Source of the DNA: Legionella nagasakiensis
GTDB lineage: Bacteria > Pseudomonadota > Gammaproteobacteria > Legionellales > Legionellaceae
DNA: 64,000 nucleotides
Direction of reading: 5' to 3'
NCBI RefSeq assembly: GCF_900639915.1
Contig: NZ_CAAAID010000010.1
Span: forward strand, 1 to 64,000
Part shown: in pieces, positions 26,720 through 37,195 of the stretch
Layout of the letters: every line of letters begins with the position of its first letter
Position numbering within the stretch: position 1 is the stretch's first letter
Notes under the pieces: generated by a model
What the model was told of the DNA's origin: nothing
The model's database searches: none
What the model saw: only the letters and a program-made list of their open reading frames with translations
Program-made: the position numbers and the translations under genes

Positions 26720-27948
26720 GGCCTATTTAAAAAAGAAATGCCATGCGATAACATCCCTACATTAAGATGTTCTGCCAAGCTCTGGCCTACATCGGCAAAC
26801 GTATCACGCCGGCCTATAAACCGTCCCTTTACCTCTGGACCAAATGCCAATACGGGGATATGTTCACGTGTATGATCGGAACCTGGGAAAGTCGGATCAC
26901 AGCCATGATCCGCTGCAATAACAACCATATCACCAGGTTTCAGCAAGGCTTCTAATTCAGGAAGACGAGCATCAAATTGCTCCAGGGCATAGGCATAACC
27001 GGCAACATCGCGGCGATGCCCATAAGATGAATCGAAATCAACAAAATTGGTAAACACCAGACTGCCATCAGGAGCCGACTTCATGGCCGTCAGTGTTTCA
27101 TCAAACAAAGCCATATTACCATCTGCCTTAATGGTTTGGGTGATGCCTTGATGGGCGTAAATATCTGCCACTTTACCGATGGCAATCACTTCCCTGCCTG
27201 CCTGTTTTAAATGATCCAATAAGGTAGGTTTTGGTGGCAACGTTGCATAATCGCGGCGATTACCGGTTCGTTTAAACGAACCTGGTTCTCCAATAAATGG
27301 CCTGGCAATCACTCGCCCTATTTGATATTTGTCAACCAATCGGCGCGCTATCTCGCAAACCTCATATAAACGCTCCAAGCCAAAATACTGTTCATGCGCT
27401 GCTATTTGAAAAACGCTATCTGCTGACGTATAGACAATAGGTTTGCCGCTACGTATATGCTCCGTACCCAATTCTTCAATAATCACGGTACCAGAGGCAT
27501 GTTTTTGCCCTAACACCCCAGGTAATCCAGAACGCTCAATAAACTCATTGATTAGTTCGGTGGGAAAGCAAGGAATTTTCTCAGGAAAATAACCCCAAGC
27601 AAACAAGACCGGCACTCCCGCAAGCTCCCAATGGCCGCTGGGCGTGTCCTTACCCAGGCTTTGTTCTACCGCGTAACCATAATAACCAACAGGTTCCGCT
27701 AGAGCAGACAAATCCAGTAATTTTAATCCCGAACTTGCGATTGTCGCATGATAGAGGCCAAGGCGTGCCAAATTAGGGATGTGCAATGGTCCTTGACGCA
27801 AACCAGACTTATCCGCTTTGCCACTCTTACAAGCTTGATAGATATGCGCCAAGGTATTTGCACCTTCATCGCCATAATTTGATGCATCAAGGCTTTCACC
27901 AATGCCTAAAGAATCCATCAATAAAACACAAACCCGTGTTGAATCCAT
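26716..27948 (-). CDS. deoB: Phosphopentomutase
   Basis: Interconverts ribose-1-phosphate or deoxyribose-1-phosphate with the 5-phosphates, linking nucleoside breakdown to central metabolism. The metal-dependent alkaline-phosphatase-like fold is shown by [17 protein letters not shown] at the N-terminus, the region around [11 protein letters not shown], and [22 protein letters not shown] at the C-terminus. Full length at 410 residues. It begins one base after the stop of an MFS gene (CAGGAATAAT gives the Shine-Dalgarno) and overlaps zur by four bases. Confidence 0.95.
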   Translation of the reverse strand: MDSTRVCVLLMDSLGIGESLDASNYGDEGANTLAHIYQACKSGKADKSGLRQGPLHIPNLARLGLYHATIASSGLKLLDLSALAEPVGYYGYAVEQSLGKDTPSGHWELAGVPVLFAWGYFPEKIPCFPTELINEFIERSGLPGVLGQKHASGTVIIEELGTEHIRSGKPIVYTSADSVFQIAAHEQYFGLERLYEVCEIARRLVDKYQIGRVIARPFIGEPGSFKRTGNRRDYATLPPKPTLLDHLKQAGREVIAIGKVADIYAHQGITQTIKADGNMALFDETLTAMKSAPDGSLVFTNFVDFDSSYGHRRDVAGYAYALEQFDARLPELEALLKPGDMVVIAADHGCDPTFPGSDHTREHIPVLAFGPEVKGRFIGRRDTFADVGQSLAEHLNVGMLSHGISFLNRP

Positions 27949-27949
27949 A

Positions 27950-29233
27950 TTATTCCTGTTTTGTCTGCCGACAATAAGTTTCTTTTAACCTAAATAAAAC
28001 AAATAAAGCCATACATAAACCAAGAGGCAGAATAATCGCTGCTGCCTGATAATCGCTGAATGAATAGACTGGCGCACCATCCACCATTGCCATTCCTCCA
28101 TGCCGAACCAGCAACAGGCTAAAGAGATTTTGGTAAATGATGTAGCCACCTTGAGTCAAAATGGAAACAAGACTGACCGCTGTTGCCGTCATGGCAGGAG
28201 AACTGCTTTCTGCCACCAGAGCATAGCTGATGACCTGCGATGCCGTAAAAAAGCCTAATAGAAAAAATAAAACCGTCATCATGCCTAATGAAACCGGTAA
28301 ATATAAAATACCAAGAATCGTTAATAAAGAGGCGATGGCACCAATTCTCATAGGCCATACCCGCAGCCCCAGCTTATCAGAACACCAACCAATCAAGGGA
28401 CCACCAATGATAGCTCCCAAAAATAACATGGAATTCACCATGGCTGCTTCTTCCTTGCTAACGCCAAGACGCTGCATTAAATAAAGCGAGCCCATCATCG
28501 CACCAAAAACCGCAACGGCCATATTCATTAAACTGGTATAAAGTGCTGCCCGCCATGTTTGTGAATTTAAATAAGCCACTCTGGCCGTTGTTAATATGCT
28601 TTTGTTTTTAGGAGCCCGTTCCGCAACGTCTTCCGGCTTGTCTTTAATCCAGTAAAACATAAACACCAGCATGGCCATGCCTAACCAGCCAACCCAATGA
28701 AGTGAATCACGCCATCCTACCTGGATAACCAACCTTGTCAGCGGGTATTGGGCCAGCATGCCACCAGTCATGGCCATAGTCACAATGGCGCCAGTAATCA
28801 GCGCCATTCTTTGTGGTGGAAACCATCTGGAAGCAATGCGAATGGGGCCAAGGAAACAAAATGCACTGCCTATCCCCGTGATAAAACGGCAAAAAAGAGC
28901 CAGATAGAACGAGTGGGCATACGCCAGAAGAAACGTGCTTAACACACAAAGAAACATAGCCACCAGGATGGTTTTTCTAGTTGAAAAACGATCCAGCAAT
29001 ACCCCGGCGATAAAAAGAAAAATCACATTCGACAAATAATAAATACTCGACAAATACGCCATCTTGTCGGCCTGAATGTGAAAGTCTTTCATGATGTTGT
29101 CTGCAATAGACGCAAACATATTACCCTGAATAAATTCATAAAAGAAAAACAAGGAGGCGGAAAAACAAACAACCCACGGCAGCAGCGACATTTTAATGGG
29201 ATAAAAACCTTTCTCTTCAGCCATCTGCTGCAT
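27950..29233 (-). CDS. MFS transporter, Pht-like, probable nucleoside carrier (second gene)
   Basis: Twelve-helix MFS protein of 427 residues, N-terminal pattern [20 protein letters not shown] and loop signature [21 protein letters not shown] precedes the ATG. It belongs to the Legionella Pht group. Its gene is sandwiched between another Pht-like MFS gene (9-base gap) and deoB (1-base gap). In Legionella pneumophila the phtC-phtD pair is known to be needed for thymidine salvage. The deoB linkage therefore supports nucleoside uptake as the role. Orthology to phtC or phtD was not tested. Confidence 0.85.
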   Translation of the reverse strand: MQQMAEEKGFYPIKMSLLPWVVCFSASLFFFYEFIQGNMFASIADNIMKDFHIQADKMAYLSSIYYLSNVIFLFIAGVLLDRFSTRKTILVAMFLCVLSTFLLAYAHSFYLALFCRFITGIGSAFCFLGPIRIASRWFPPQRMALITGAIVTMAMTGGMLAQYPLTRLVIQVGWRDSLHWVGWLGMAMLVFMFYWIKDKPEDVAERAPKNKSILTTARVAYLNSQTWRAALYTSLMNMAVAVFGAMMGSLYLMQRLGVSKEEAAMVNSMLFLGAIIGGPLIGWCSDKLGLRVWPMRIGAIASLLTILGILYLPVSLGMMTVLFFLLGFFTASQVISYALVAESSSPAMTATAVSLVSILTQGGYIIYQNLFSLLLVRHGGMAMVDGAPVYSFSDYQAAAIILPLGLCMALFVLFRLKETYCRQTKQE

Positions 29234-29242
29234 AAAAGCTCC

Positions 29243-30514
29243 TCACGAATACGATTTGCAATGGGTTTCTTGAGTAAATAAAACAGCCAGTAACGCCACG
29301 ATTGTGGCGATTGGAAACATCCACATGGCAAATTGGAAATCAGCCACCGTATAGTGCGCCGTGCCAGCATGATGATGCATCAATACTCCAAACAATACCT
29401 GGCCTACGCCACCACCACCCATGATGATGACAGAAGCAATGCCAGTCGCGGCGCCAGTATTGCTTGAACGATTGCTTTCCGCAATCAGAGGGTAGGTAAT
29501 CACCTGCGTGCTGGTAAATACACCCAGCGTAAAAAATAAAACACTCAAGGCCATTTTAGAGAATGCAATCCCAGAAAATAAGGGCATCACCGTCAGCAGA
29601 GTAGCAACCGCACCGAAAATCATCAGCGGCTTGCGCTGACCCATGCTGTCAGAAAGCCAACCTACTAAAGGACAACCTAAAATACTGCCGATAAAAATTA
29701 AACTCACGACATTACTGGCATCGATCTTAGGCATTTGATGAACGACTTCTAAGTAGCTGGCCCCCCACAGCGCGCAAAGCACCATGATGGGCAAATTCAA
29801 GCAAGACGTATAAATACCAGCAAGCCAATTCTGTGGATTAGTCAAGGCTCGCACAAAATCAGGTGTTTCTTTCTGCTGATTTATATCATACTGCGCCTGT
29901 TGATATGGACGATCTTTAACGGCTAAAAATATCCACAAAAAAAGCAATACACCGATGCCACCATCAAGCAGTAACGCATTACGCCAACCATAATGAGCAT
30001 TCAAATAAGCCAATGGCGTATGCGCCATCATGCCGCCAATAAACGCCATGGTCACGAGACACCCAATCACTAACGCCTGACGTCGCGGCGGAAACCAGCG
30101 AGACACCAAAACGACGCAAGATAAAAAACAAAATGCATTACCAATGCCTGAAAGGAAATGAAAAAAAGAAGCCACGGCGAATGAGCTGGTCAGCGCAAAA
30201 CCAACGGTGCCAATCACACAAACAAGCATGGCGGCCAAGATAACTTGACGAGTGGAAAAACGGTCTAGAATAATTCCAGCAGGCAATAAGAACAGGATAT
30301 CAGCCCATAAATACGTACTAGACATCCAGCTAAGTTGTGCAGCATCAATTTGGAATTCTTCACGCAGTGGCTCATTAATTACATCAAAAAGATTAAGCTG
30401 GAAAAATTCGTAAAAGAAAAATAATCCGGCCGATAGACAAACCAGCCATGCCATCCAATCACCACGAGGAAAAGCAAGCTGAGAATCAACGGCAACCGAA
30501 TCAGACAACATCAC
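29243..30514 (-). CDS. MFS transporter, Pht-like, probable nucleoside carrier (first gene)
   Basis: Twelve-helix MFS protein of 423 residues, N-terminal pattern CLSAGLFFFYEFFQLNLFDV and loop signature PAGIILDRFSTRQVILAAM. It heads the four-gene operon MFS-MFS-deoB-zur on the minus strand. It is a paralogue of the next gene, and both share the unusual SLFFFYEF-like N-terminal helix. The promoter should lie in the 275 bases shared with the divergent maeA gene; I could not mark it with confidence. Confidence 0.85.
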   Translation of the reverse strand: MMLSDSVAVDSQLAFPRGDWMAWLVCLSAGLFFFYEFFQLNLFDVINEPLREEFQIDAAQLSWMSSTYLWADILFLLPAGIILDRFSTRQVILAAMLVCVIGTVGFALTSSFAVASFFHFLSGIGNAFCFLSCVVLVSRWFPPRRQALVIGCLVTMAFIGGMMAHTPLAYLNAHYGWRNALLLDGGIGVLLFLWIFLAVKDRPYQQAQYDINQQKETPDFVRALTNPQNWLAGIYTSCLNLPIMVLCALWGASYLEVVHQMPKIDASNVVSLIFIGSILGCPLVGWLSDSMGQRKPLMIFGAVATLLTVMPLFSGIAFSKMALSVLFFTLGVFTSTQVITYPLIAESNRSSNTGAATGIASVIIMGGGGVGQVLFGVLMHHHAGTAHYTVADFQFAMWMFPIATIVALLAVLFTQETHCKSYS

Positions 30515-30789
30515 TTACTGGCCAGGATAGTAAAATTGGCGCAAATTATAACAAAACCTCTGCCAAAATGGTATCTTTATTGAACACTTATTTAGGCATG
30601 CCTTAATGCACAAACAGTTATCCACGTTTAATCCGCTATGATCACTTCGCAAGCTCTAAGCCGCTTAGGTTGATAGGTATAAAATAATTTTTCGTTTAAT
30701 CCAATAAGTTATCATTTTTTTTCTATTTTTTGCTATAGTCTAAAACAAACGTTTTTATTTCAAGCGCTCGTTTAAAAGGAGTATTTCAA

Positions 30790-32463
30790 ATGGCAATTAA
30801 GGTCAGCGAACGTGGTCAAAATGTATTAAGAAATCCTTTATTAAATAAGGACACTGCTTTCAGCACAAAAGAAAAAGAAACGTTTCAGCTATTTGGGCTT
30901 TTACCATCGAATACCGAAACGATAGAAGAGCAGCTGCTACGTTGCCGTGACGCTTATTCTGCTAAGCAGACTCCACTGGAACAACATATTTATTTACGCG
31001 CTTTGCAAGACAGAAATGAAGTTTTATTTTATCGCTTTGTACTCGACAACCTGGAAGAAATGATGCCCATCATTTACACACCTGTAGTCGGCGAAGCCTG
31101 TCAGTTTTTTCATCATATCTATCGACAACCACGAGGTTTATTTATCAGTTATCCTGAATTCGATAAAATAGACCATATTCTAAGTGCCGTAGCTGCTGTT
31201 CGAAAAATTAGTGTTATTGTTGTTACGGATGGTGAGCGTATTCTTGGGTTGGGTGACCAAGGTGCCGGAGGGCTTGGTATCCCCATTGGCAAATTGTCCC
31301 TTTATACAGCTTGTGGCGGTATTAATCCTGCCGAAACCTTGCCCATCATTCTTGATGTTGGTACCAACAATCAAGAAAAATTAAGCGATGCCGAATACCT
31401 CGGATGGCGCCACACTCGCATGATTGGTGACGAATATGATGAATTTGTTGACCGGTTTGTCCAAAGCATTAAACGCCATTTCCCCAATACGCTCTTACAA
31501 TTTGAAGACTTTGCCCAGCAGCATGCCTATCCCTTGCTGGAACGTTATCAGGATCAATTATGCACGTTTAATGACGATATTCAGGGCACGGCAGCAGTCG
31601 CTGTTGCCGCCATTATTGCCGCTACCAAAGTCAGTGGCATGCCTTTAAAAGAACACCGCATAGCCTTGTTAGGAGCAGGCTCAGCCGGTTGTGGTATTAG
31701 TGAACAACTGGTTCAGGCCATGATAAATCAAGGTCTTACAGAAAAAGAAGCACGTGCCCGCTTTTATTTAGTCGATAGAATGGGATTATTACAGGATTCA
31801 ATGTCTGGTTTACTACCCTTTCAGCAACCATTCGCTTGCCCTCATGAATCCGTAAGCACGTGGACACTGCAAAGCACGGGGCCGATTAGCTTAGCGGATG
31901 TCATTTATAATGCACAACCCACCATATTGCTGGGTGTTTCTGGGCAGCCAAACCAATTTACCCAAGCCATCGTTCAGACCATGGCCAATTATTGCCAACG
32001 TCCAATTATCTTTCCCTTGTCTAATCCAACTTCACGTGCTGAGGCCACACCTCACGATCTATTATACTGGACGGACGGAAAAGCCTTGGTTGCTACCGGC
32101 AGTCCCTTTGATGCAGTGAACATTAATGGACGTGAAATTAATATTGCTCAATGTAATAACTCCTATATTTTTCCAGGCGTTGGCCTTGCTGTTGTCGCCG
32201 GGAAAGCCAAACGCGTCACAAACAGAATGATGATGGCAGCCGCCATGGCATTAAGCGAATTAGCTCCAGCCATGCAAACAGGAGAAGGGCGGTTGCTGCC
32301 GGAATTATCAACCATACGCAACGTCAGCTGCCATATTGCAAAAGCAGTGATTCAATGTGCAATTCAAGAGGGGCATGTGGATAAACTATCCGAACACGAA
32401 ATCGATAAAAAAATAAAAGAAACCATGTGGTATCCAGAATATACGCCTTATGTCGCAGTATAA
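30790..32463 (+). CDS. maeA: NAD-dependent malic enzyme (MaeA/SfcA type)
   Basis: Decarboxylates malate to pyruvate with NAD+. The 557-residue product is the long eukaryote-like form. Motifs: IIYTPVVGEACQFF, DVGTNNQEKLSD, FEDFAQQHA with the metal-binding FNDDIQGTAAVAVAAI, and the Rossmann loop LGAGSAGCGI. AAAGGAG precedes the ATG. It is divergent from the nucleoside operon and is followed 14 bases later by the HPPD-like gene, so the two are probably one operon. It is not closely related to the short malic enzyme at 15570. Confidence 0.95.
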   Translation: MAIKVSERGQNVLRNPLLNKDTAFSTKEKETFQLFGLLPSNTETIEEQLLRCRDAYSAKQTPLEQHIYLRALQDRNEVLFYRFVLDNLEEMMPIIYTPVVGEACQFFHHIYRQPRGLFISYPEFDKIDHILSAVAAVRKISVIVVTDGERILGLGDQGAGGLGIPIGKLSLYTACGGINPAETLPIILDVGTNNQEKLSDAEYLGWRHTRMIGDEYDEFVDRFVQSIKRHFPNTLLQFEDFAQQHAYPLLERYQDQLCTFNDDIQGTAAVAVAAIIAATKVSGMPLKEHRIALLGAGSAGCGISEQLVQAMINQGLTEKEARARFYLVDRMGLLQDSMSGLLPFQQPFACPHESVSTWTLQSTGPISLADVIYNAQPTILLGVSGQPNQFTQAIVQTMANYCQRPIIFPLSNPTSRAEATPHDLLYWTDGKALVATGSPFDAVNINGREINIAQCNNSYIFPGVGLAVVAGKAKRVTNRMMMAAAMALSELAPAMQTGEGRLLPELSTIRNVSCHIAKAVIQCAIQEGHVDKLSEHEIDKKIKETMWYPEYTPYVAV

Positions 32464-32477
32464 TGGAGGAAAAAACC

Positions 32478-33737
32478 ATGATTAATCCATTTACCTATGA
32501 GCCCAAAGGGGATAAGCATAATTCCGATTATTTCAACGAATACCGCCTAAAAATCTACGAACGCCGTAAAACCAGTGGGCTTGAGGATTTATTTGGTGAT
32601 ATGTGTTCTGTTGTGGTGCAAGTGCAAACCGGTGATGCATTGGCCTATTTAAAAGAATTGTACCTTATGACCCCTTATCGTTATCAGGCTAGTTATATTA
32701 ACGATACACATAAAATTTATTGTTTGATTAACAAAAAAAACACGCCTATTTACATCGTTCTTGAACCACTGGATCCAAATTTTAAAGACGATGTTACCCG
32801 AATTAATAAAATGTATCCCAACGCGAGAGAAAAATTCAATGCTCGCTACATAGGGGAAATATTTAAAACAAAAAACCTAAAAGAGACTAAAAAAATTTTG
32901 ATGTCTCAGGAATTTCAATTTCATGACCCAGATTTAACTGAAAATAAATTTTATTGTAATCATCATTTTCAATTTACCCGTTTATCGGATCTTACCTTTA
33001 ATTGCATTGGATACAGCGAAGACGATGTATGGGATTTTGATAAGCTTGATTTAGGACAGCGTTTCACCTTAACCAAAGCACAGGAAACGGAATTAAATAA
33101 GGCTAATCAATTTACTGAAGAAAGTGACTTGCGCCCGCTTATTAAAGGCATTGATCATATGGCAACGCGGATTTTAGCAGGAGAACGCGAAGATGCCATT
33201 TTAGAATTTCTATGTTTATCCAACTATTATTTCTGGGGTGCTTATAACATCAATGATATGAATTCATCAACCAACGTTAACCGTGCCAAACATGGCGATG
33301 ATATTCGCTCTCCTGCCAAAGTATTTACCGCAAACAATACGCCTTACATGATTAACTCTTTTAAAAATTTACCCATGCCAACAGAAAATTTCGTGCGTAA
33401 TTATGGGCGCCGCATGCACCATATCGCCATGGAAGTCCTGGATGGCGATCATCCCAACGGTGGCAAAAATATTGATTATGTCATCAACACTTTGAAAAAA
33501 AATGCTCATATTGATTTTCTGGCCAAGGTCTTTGGCACGTGCGGTGATGCCCCTGACTTACAGCAAATTTTTTCAAAACACTCACCCCTTTCTCTGTTGA
33601 TTACGGAGTATGTTGAACGTTGCCATGGTTTTGATGGATTTTTTACGAAAGACAACGTTGCTGCTCTTACTGAAGCAGCAGGACTTGATGAAACCGTCAA
33701 AGCGCATCATAAAAAACATGGGCTTATTGGCGACTGA
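32478..33737 (+). CDS. VOC-superfamily protein with HPPD-like C-terminal half
   Basis: A 419-residue protein started by GGAGG and ATG 32478 (the frame is open from 32427). The N-terminal half I do not recognise. The C-terminal half reads like 4-hydroxyphenylpyruvate dioxygenase and related VOC enzymes: IDHMATRILAG near residue 229, RRMHHIAMEVLDG near residue 317, and the LQQIFSK...TEYVERCHGFDGFFTKDNV segment near the end. These give a possible His-His-Glu iron triad. It follows maeA by 14 bases. Tyrosine breakdown is one possible role, but the substrate is unknown. It is not an ordinary HPPD by length or N-terminus. Confidence 0.55.
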   Translation: MINPFTYEPKGDKHNSDYFNEYRLKIYERRKTSGLEDLFGDMCSVVVQVQTGDALAYLKELYLMTPYRYQASYINDTHKIYCLINKKNTPIYIVLEPLDPNFKDDVTRINKMYPNAREKFNARYIGEIFKTKNLKETKKILMSQEFQFHDPDLTENKFYCNHHFQFTRLSDLTFNCIGYSEDDVWDFDKLDLGQRFTLTKAQETELNKANQFTEESDLRPLIKGIDHMATRILAGEREDAILEFLCLSNYYFWGAYNINDMNSSTNVNRAKHGDDIRSPAKVFTANNTPYMINSFKNLPMPTENFVRNYGRRMHHIAMEVLDGDHPNGGKNIDYVINTLKKNAHIDFLAKVFGTCGDAPDLQQIFSKHSPLSLLITEYVERCHGFDGFFTKDNVAALTEAAGLDETVKAHHKKHGLIGD

Positions 33738-33805
33738 GAAGTGGATTGCTCCATAACCCACACTCAAATAAATTTTTTGACATGTTCCTCGTTTCTTCCG
33801 CTAAC

Positions 33806-33824
33806 ATGAATCATTATCATTTGC
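33806..33824. promoter_or_regulatory. Possible Fur box upstream of acs
   Basis: Read on the minus strand the 19 bases GCAAATGATAATGATTCAT match the Fur consensus at 13 of 19 positions, with the central ATGATAAT exact. It lies 150 bases before the acs start, upstream of an operon that includes a Ni/Co transporter. It could be chance in AT-rich DNA. Confidence 0.3.
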
Positions 33825-33858
33825 TTGATAATTTCAAGAATATTTTTACATAATAATT

Positions 33859-33916
33859 AGGGTCTGTTGACATTTCATTTCACGGCTGCAAATTCAGCTG
33901 ATTGGCAACAGACCCT
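33859..33916. repeat. Palindromic repeat, GTCTGTT family, copy upstream of acs
   Basis: Perfect 11-base arms, AGGGTCTGTTG (33859-33869) and CAACAGACCCT (33906-33916), with a 36-base loop. The left end TTAGGGTCTGTT is shared with 20832 and, less exactly, 22216. It sits between the HPPD-like gene and acs and could act as a terminator for the former or as a leader hairpin. Confidence 0.75.
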
Positions 33917-33973
33917 ATTCATGCATGGACAACTTCTCCAGTTGCCGCATTTTTTATCGCAAGGAAGATACTC

Positions 33974-35914
33974 ATGAATCACAATACACTGTATCCCGTT
34001 CCAGAGGGATTTGCGCAAAAAACGCACATCAATAAAACTCAATACGAAACCATGTACCAACATTCCATTAGCGATCCCAGCGGCTTCTGGGCAGAGCAAG
34101 GCAAACGATTCATTACCTGGTTTGCACCATGGTCGACGGTCACCACAGGAAGTTTCAACGAACCAACCATTCAATGGTTTATTGGCGGCAAATTAAACGC
34201 TTGCTACAATTGCGTGGATCGCCATTTACCAGCACGCAGTAATCAAACCGCCTTCATCTGGGAAGGAAACCAACCCACCGAAAGCAAACACATCACTTAT
34301 GCAGCGCTTTATGAACAGATTTGCAAATTTGCCAACGTTTTAAAACAGCAGGGCGTCAAAAAAGGCGATCGTGTTTGTATTTATTTGCCTATGATTCCAG
34401 AAGCAGCCATCGCCATGCTGGCTTGCACCCGTATTGGCGCCATCCATTCCGTCGTCTTTGCCGGCTTTTCCCCAGAGTCATTAAAAACTCGTATTCTTGA
34501 TGCCGACTGTTCTCTTCTTATTACGGCCGATGAAAGCTTGCGCGGTGAAAAGACCATCCCCTTAAAGGAAAATGGTGATAAAGCGTTAAAAGACTGTCCT
34601 AATGTTAAAAAAGTCATTGTGGTTAAACACACAGGCAATCCCGTCGACTGGCATCCTACACGCGATGTCTGGTACGACAAGGCTATGGCACAAGCACCCA
34701 GTGAATGCCCTGTGGAATGGATGGATTCCGCCGATCCGCTATTTATTCTTTACACGTCAGGATCCACAGGAAAACCCAAAGGTGTGTTGCATGGCACGGG
34801 GGGCTATTTGGTTTACACTGCAACGACCTACCACTATGTGTTTGATTATCATGATGGCGATGTCTATTGGTGTACAGCCGATGTAGGTTGGATCACCGGC
34901 CATTCCTATCTCATCTATGGTCCATTGTTGAATGGTGCAACCAGCATTATTTATGAAGGAGTCCCCAATTATCCGACGTTCTCTCGTTATTGGGATATTG
35001 TGGATAAACATCAAGTCACTATTTTTTATACAGCTCCCACAGCCATCAGAGCTTTGCGACGAGAAGGGAACGATTGGGTTAAAAAAACACAAAGAAACAG
35101 CCTTAAATTATTAGGAACCGTTGGCGAGCCTATTAATCCTGAGGTATGGCAATGGTACTATGAGGTGGTAGGTGAAAAACGCTGTCCTATTGTCGATACC
35201 TGGTGGCAGACTGAAACCGGCGGCATTCTTATTACTGCACTGCCAGGAGCCACCCCTTTGAAGCCTGGCTCAGCCTGCTTGCCTTTCTTTGGGATTTTAC
35301 CCGACGTTGTAGATGAGCAAGGAAATAGCCTTGGAGAAGAACAATCAGGAAAACTGGTTATTAAAAAACCTTGGCCTGGCTTAATGCAAACCATCTATGG
35401 GGATCATCAACGTTTTCTGGATACCTACCTTAAGACAATACCAGGATGTTATTTGACTGGCGATGGGGCTTATCATGACAAAAACGGTTATTTCTGGATA
35501 ACTGGACGTAATGATGATGTCATTAAAGTCTCCGGACATCGTATTGGCAGTCAGGAATTGGAAAGCGCCTTGCTCTCACATCCGGCTGTCTCGGAAGCTG
35601 CTGTAGTCAGCATTCCGAATGAACTGACTGGCGAAGGAATTTATGCCTTTGTGACGACTAAAGCCCAAATTGAACCAACAGAAGCATTGAAAAAAGAATT
35701 GTTTCAACAGGTACGAGAAGAAATCGGCCCTATTGCCAAACTAGAGGAAATTCAATGGACTGGCGCTTTACCTAAGACGCGCTCTGGAAAAATCATGCGA
35801 CGTCTTTTACGCAAAATTGCCCGGGATGAATTGGATGAGCTGGGTGATATCTCAACCTTGGCAGAACCCGGAGTATTGGGCAACTTAATCAACAAGAAAA
35901 AAAATAATGATTAA
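33974..35914 (+). CDS. acs: Acetyl-CoA synthetase
   Basis: AMP-forming activation of acetate to acetyl-CoA. The 646-residue product from ATG 33974 (AAGGAA upstream) is the usual size. The longer frame from 33902 would start inside the palindromic repeat, so it is rejected. Motifs: [47 protein letters not shown], and the C-terminal [15 protein letters not shown], whose lysine is the site acetylated by Pat/PatZ enzymes in other bacteria. A PatZ homologue lies at 52687-55365. The stop codon overlaps the next gene by eight bases. Confidence 0.96.
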   Translation: MNHNTLYPVPEGFAQKTHINKTQYETMYQHSISDPSGFWAEQGKRFITWFAPWSTVTTGSFNEPTIQWFIGGKLNACYNCVDRHLPARSNQTAFIWEGNQPTESKHITYAALYEQICKFANVLKQQGVKKGDRVCIYLPMIPEAAIAMLACTRIGAIHSVVFAGFSPESLKTRILDADCSLLITADESLRGEKTIPLKENGDKALKDCPNVKKVIVVKHTGNPVDWHPTRDVWYDKAMAQAPSECPVEWMDSADPLFILYTSGSTGKPKGVLHGTGGYLVYTATTYHYVFDYHDGDVYWCTADVGWITGHSYLIYGPLLNGATSIIYEGVPNYPTFSRYWDIVDKHQVTIFYTAPTAIRALRREGNDWVKKTQRNSLKLLGTVGEPINPEVWQWYYEVVGEKRCPIVDTWWQTETGGILITALPGATPLKPGSACLPFFGILPDVVDEQGNSLGEEQSGKLVIKKPWPGLMQTIYGDHQRFLDTYLKTIPGCYLTGDGAYHDKNGYFWITGRNDDVIKVSGHRIGSQELESALLSHPAVSEAAVVSIPNELTGEGIYAFVTTKAQIEPTEALKKELFQQVREEIGPIAKLEEIQWTGALPKTRSGKIMRRLLRKIARDELDELGDISTLAEPGVLGNLINKKKNND

Positions 35915-36599
35915 CTCTTCTTCCTTGATGTTAACCTTTATGGTCTTAATGCTAGGATTTCGTCATGGTTTTGATCTTGATCATATTGCAACTATTGACG
36001 CGATGACCCGTTCTTGCAAAGATAATCATCGCCTGGCAAGCCTTGTTGGTTTTTTATTTTCATTAGGCCATGGTTTGGTGGTAGTTTTAATCAGTGCCTT
36101 TATTGGTAGCGGGCAGTTGCAAACTATATTTCCAACCTGGTTAGATCCGCTAGGCCAATGGATATCAATATTTTTTTTATTTGCCTTTGGATTCATCACT
36201 CTCTGGAGCTTAACAAAAAATATTAAAGCCCACTCCCCGCCTTTAGGGCCCAAGAGCCTATTGTTCAGGAGTGTTTTTGCAAGAAAAAACAGCCCCATTT
36301 TAATCGTATTGATTGGTTCATTATTTGCATTGTCTTTTGATACCGTAACACAAGTGGCACTTTTTTCACTGTCCGCATCGACGATGGCCGGGTGGCTTTT
36401 TTCTCTTACTATGGGCATTATCTTTATGTTAGGAATGATGATGTCTGATGGATTAAATGGTTTTTTTATGTCCAAGATCATACAGCGAGCCGATAAAAAA
36501 TCGTTTATTGTTTCACAACTAATTGGGTGGTTGATTGTTATATTCAGTCTATCTCTTGGCATAATTGGTTTATATGAACAATTACTAGAAAAACCATGA
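35907..36599 (+). CDS. Nickel/cobalt transporter, HoxN/NiCoT-like, short
   Basis: Predicted inner-membrane permease for Ni2+ or Co2+. The transmembrane signature [17 protein letters not shown] corresponds to the HxxxDxDH metal motif of NiCoT proteins, and [15 protein letters not shown] to the second conserved block. At 230 residues it is shorter than classical NiCoTs (about 330-370), with about six helices, so it may belong to a compact branch. It overlaps acs by eight bases and the ATPase gene by four, so all three are translated as one coupled unit. No nickel enzyme gene is in the window. Confidence 0.8.
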   Translation: MINSSSLMLTFMVLMLGFRHGFDLDHIATIDAMTRSCKDNHRLASLVGFLFSLGHGLVVVLISAFIGSGQLQTIFPTWLDPLGQWISIFFLFAFGFITLWSLTKNIKAHSPPLGPKSLLFRSVFARKNSPILIVLIGSLFALSFDTVTQVALFSLSASTMAGWLFSLTMGIIFMLGMMMSDGLNGFFMSKIIQRADKKSFIVSQLIGWLIVIFSLSLGIIGLYEQLLEKP

Positions 36600-37129
36600 A
36601 ACGAAAAACCAATTGGTGTGTTATCACCGGAGCCCCTTCTTCAGGAAAAACAACCTTAATTAATGCGCTCTCAGTTAAAGGTTACCGTACTGCGCCGGAA
36701 ATTGCTCGTGCCTATTTAACCTATTTGTTAGCCAAACATCTGCAAAATTTTAGCTTACGACGTGACAATGAAACCGTACAAAGTAAAATTCTTGAGTTAA
36801 AATTGGCAAGAGAAAAGCAATTGCCACCCCATGAATTGATTTTTTTTGACCGCGGCGTACCTGATAGTCTAGCTTATTATCGTTTTTACCATTTAGATAC
36901 CCGAAGTATCATTAACAAAATGTCCCTTTATCGATATGCCCATGTATTCTTTCTGGAAGGATTGCCAATGATTCATGATGAAATTCGTCAAGAAGATGAA
37001 AAAAAAGCAGAGCGCATTGGCGAAGCCATTTATAATACCTATACTGAGTTGGGATATCCTGTTATCCATATCCCTTCGGCCAGCGTGGAGCAGCGTCTTG
37101 AAATGGTTTTGGCCACAATATCGAGATAA
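36596..37129 (+). CDS. AAA_28/NadR-like P-loop ATPase
   Basis: A 177-residue P-loop protein of the AAA_28 group (NadR kinase-like). Walker A is ITGAPSSGKTTLI; the FFDRGVPDSLAYYRF block carries the conserved Asp-Arg; and the FLEGLPMIHDEIRQEDEKKA block is typical. The substrate is unknown; a nucleoside- or metabolite-kinase function is possible. It overlaps the Ni/Co transporter by four bases (ATGA). It could be a metal-related NTPase, but that rests on neighbourhood only. Confidence 0.75.
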   Translation: MKRKTNWCVITGAPSSGKTTLINALSVKGYRTAPEIARAYLTYLLAKHLQNFSLRRDNETVQSKILELKLAREKQLPPHELIFFDRGVPDSLAYYRFYHLDTRSIINKMSLYRYAHVFFLEGLPMIHDEIRQEDEKKAERIGEAIYNTYTELGYPVIHIPSASVEQRLEMVLATISR

Positions 37130-37195
37130 AGTGCTTTTATCCAAAACACCAAATCCTCATGATGAGAATATGGAAGTAAGATTTGAGGAAATAAA

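Noticed and set aside
30612-30630. DnaA box (TTATCCACG) and possible replication origin
   Set aside because: Only one site is seen and there is no cluster, dnaA or dnaN gene nearby.
33902-33973. Longer N-terminus for Acs from position 33902
   Set aside because: It would start within the palindromic repeat, lacks a Shine-Dalgarno site, and adds residues not seen in the family.
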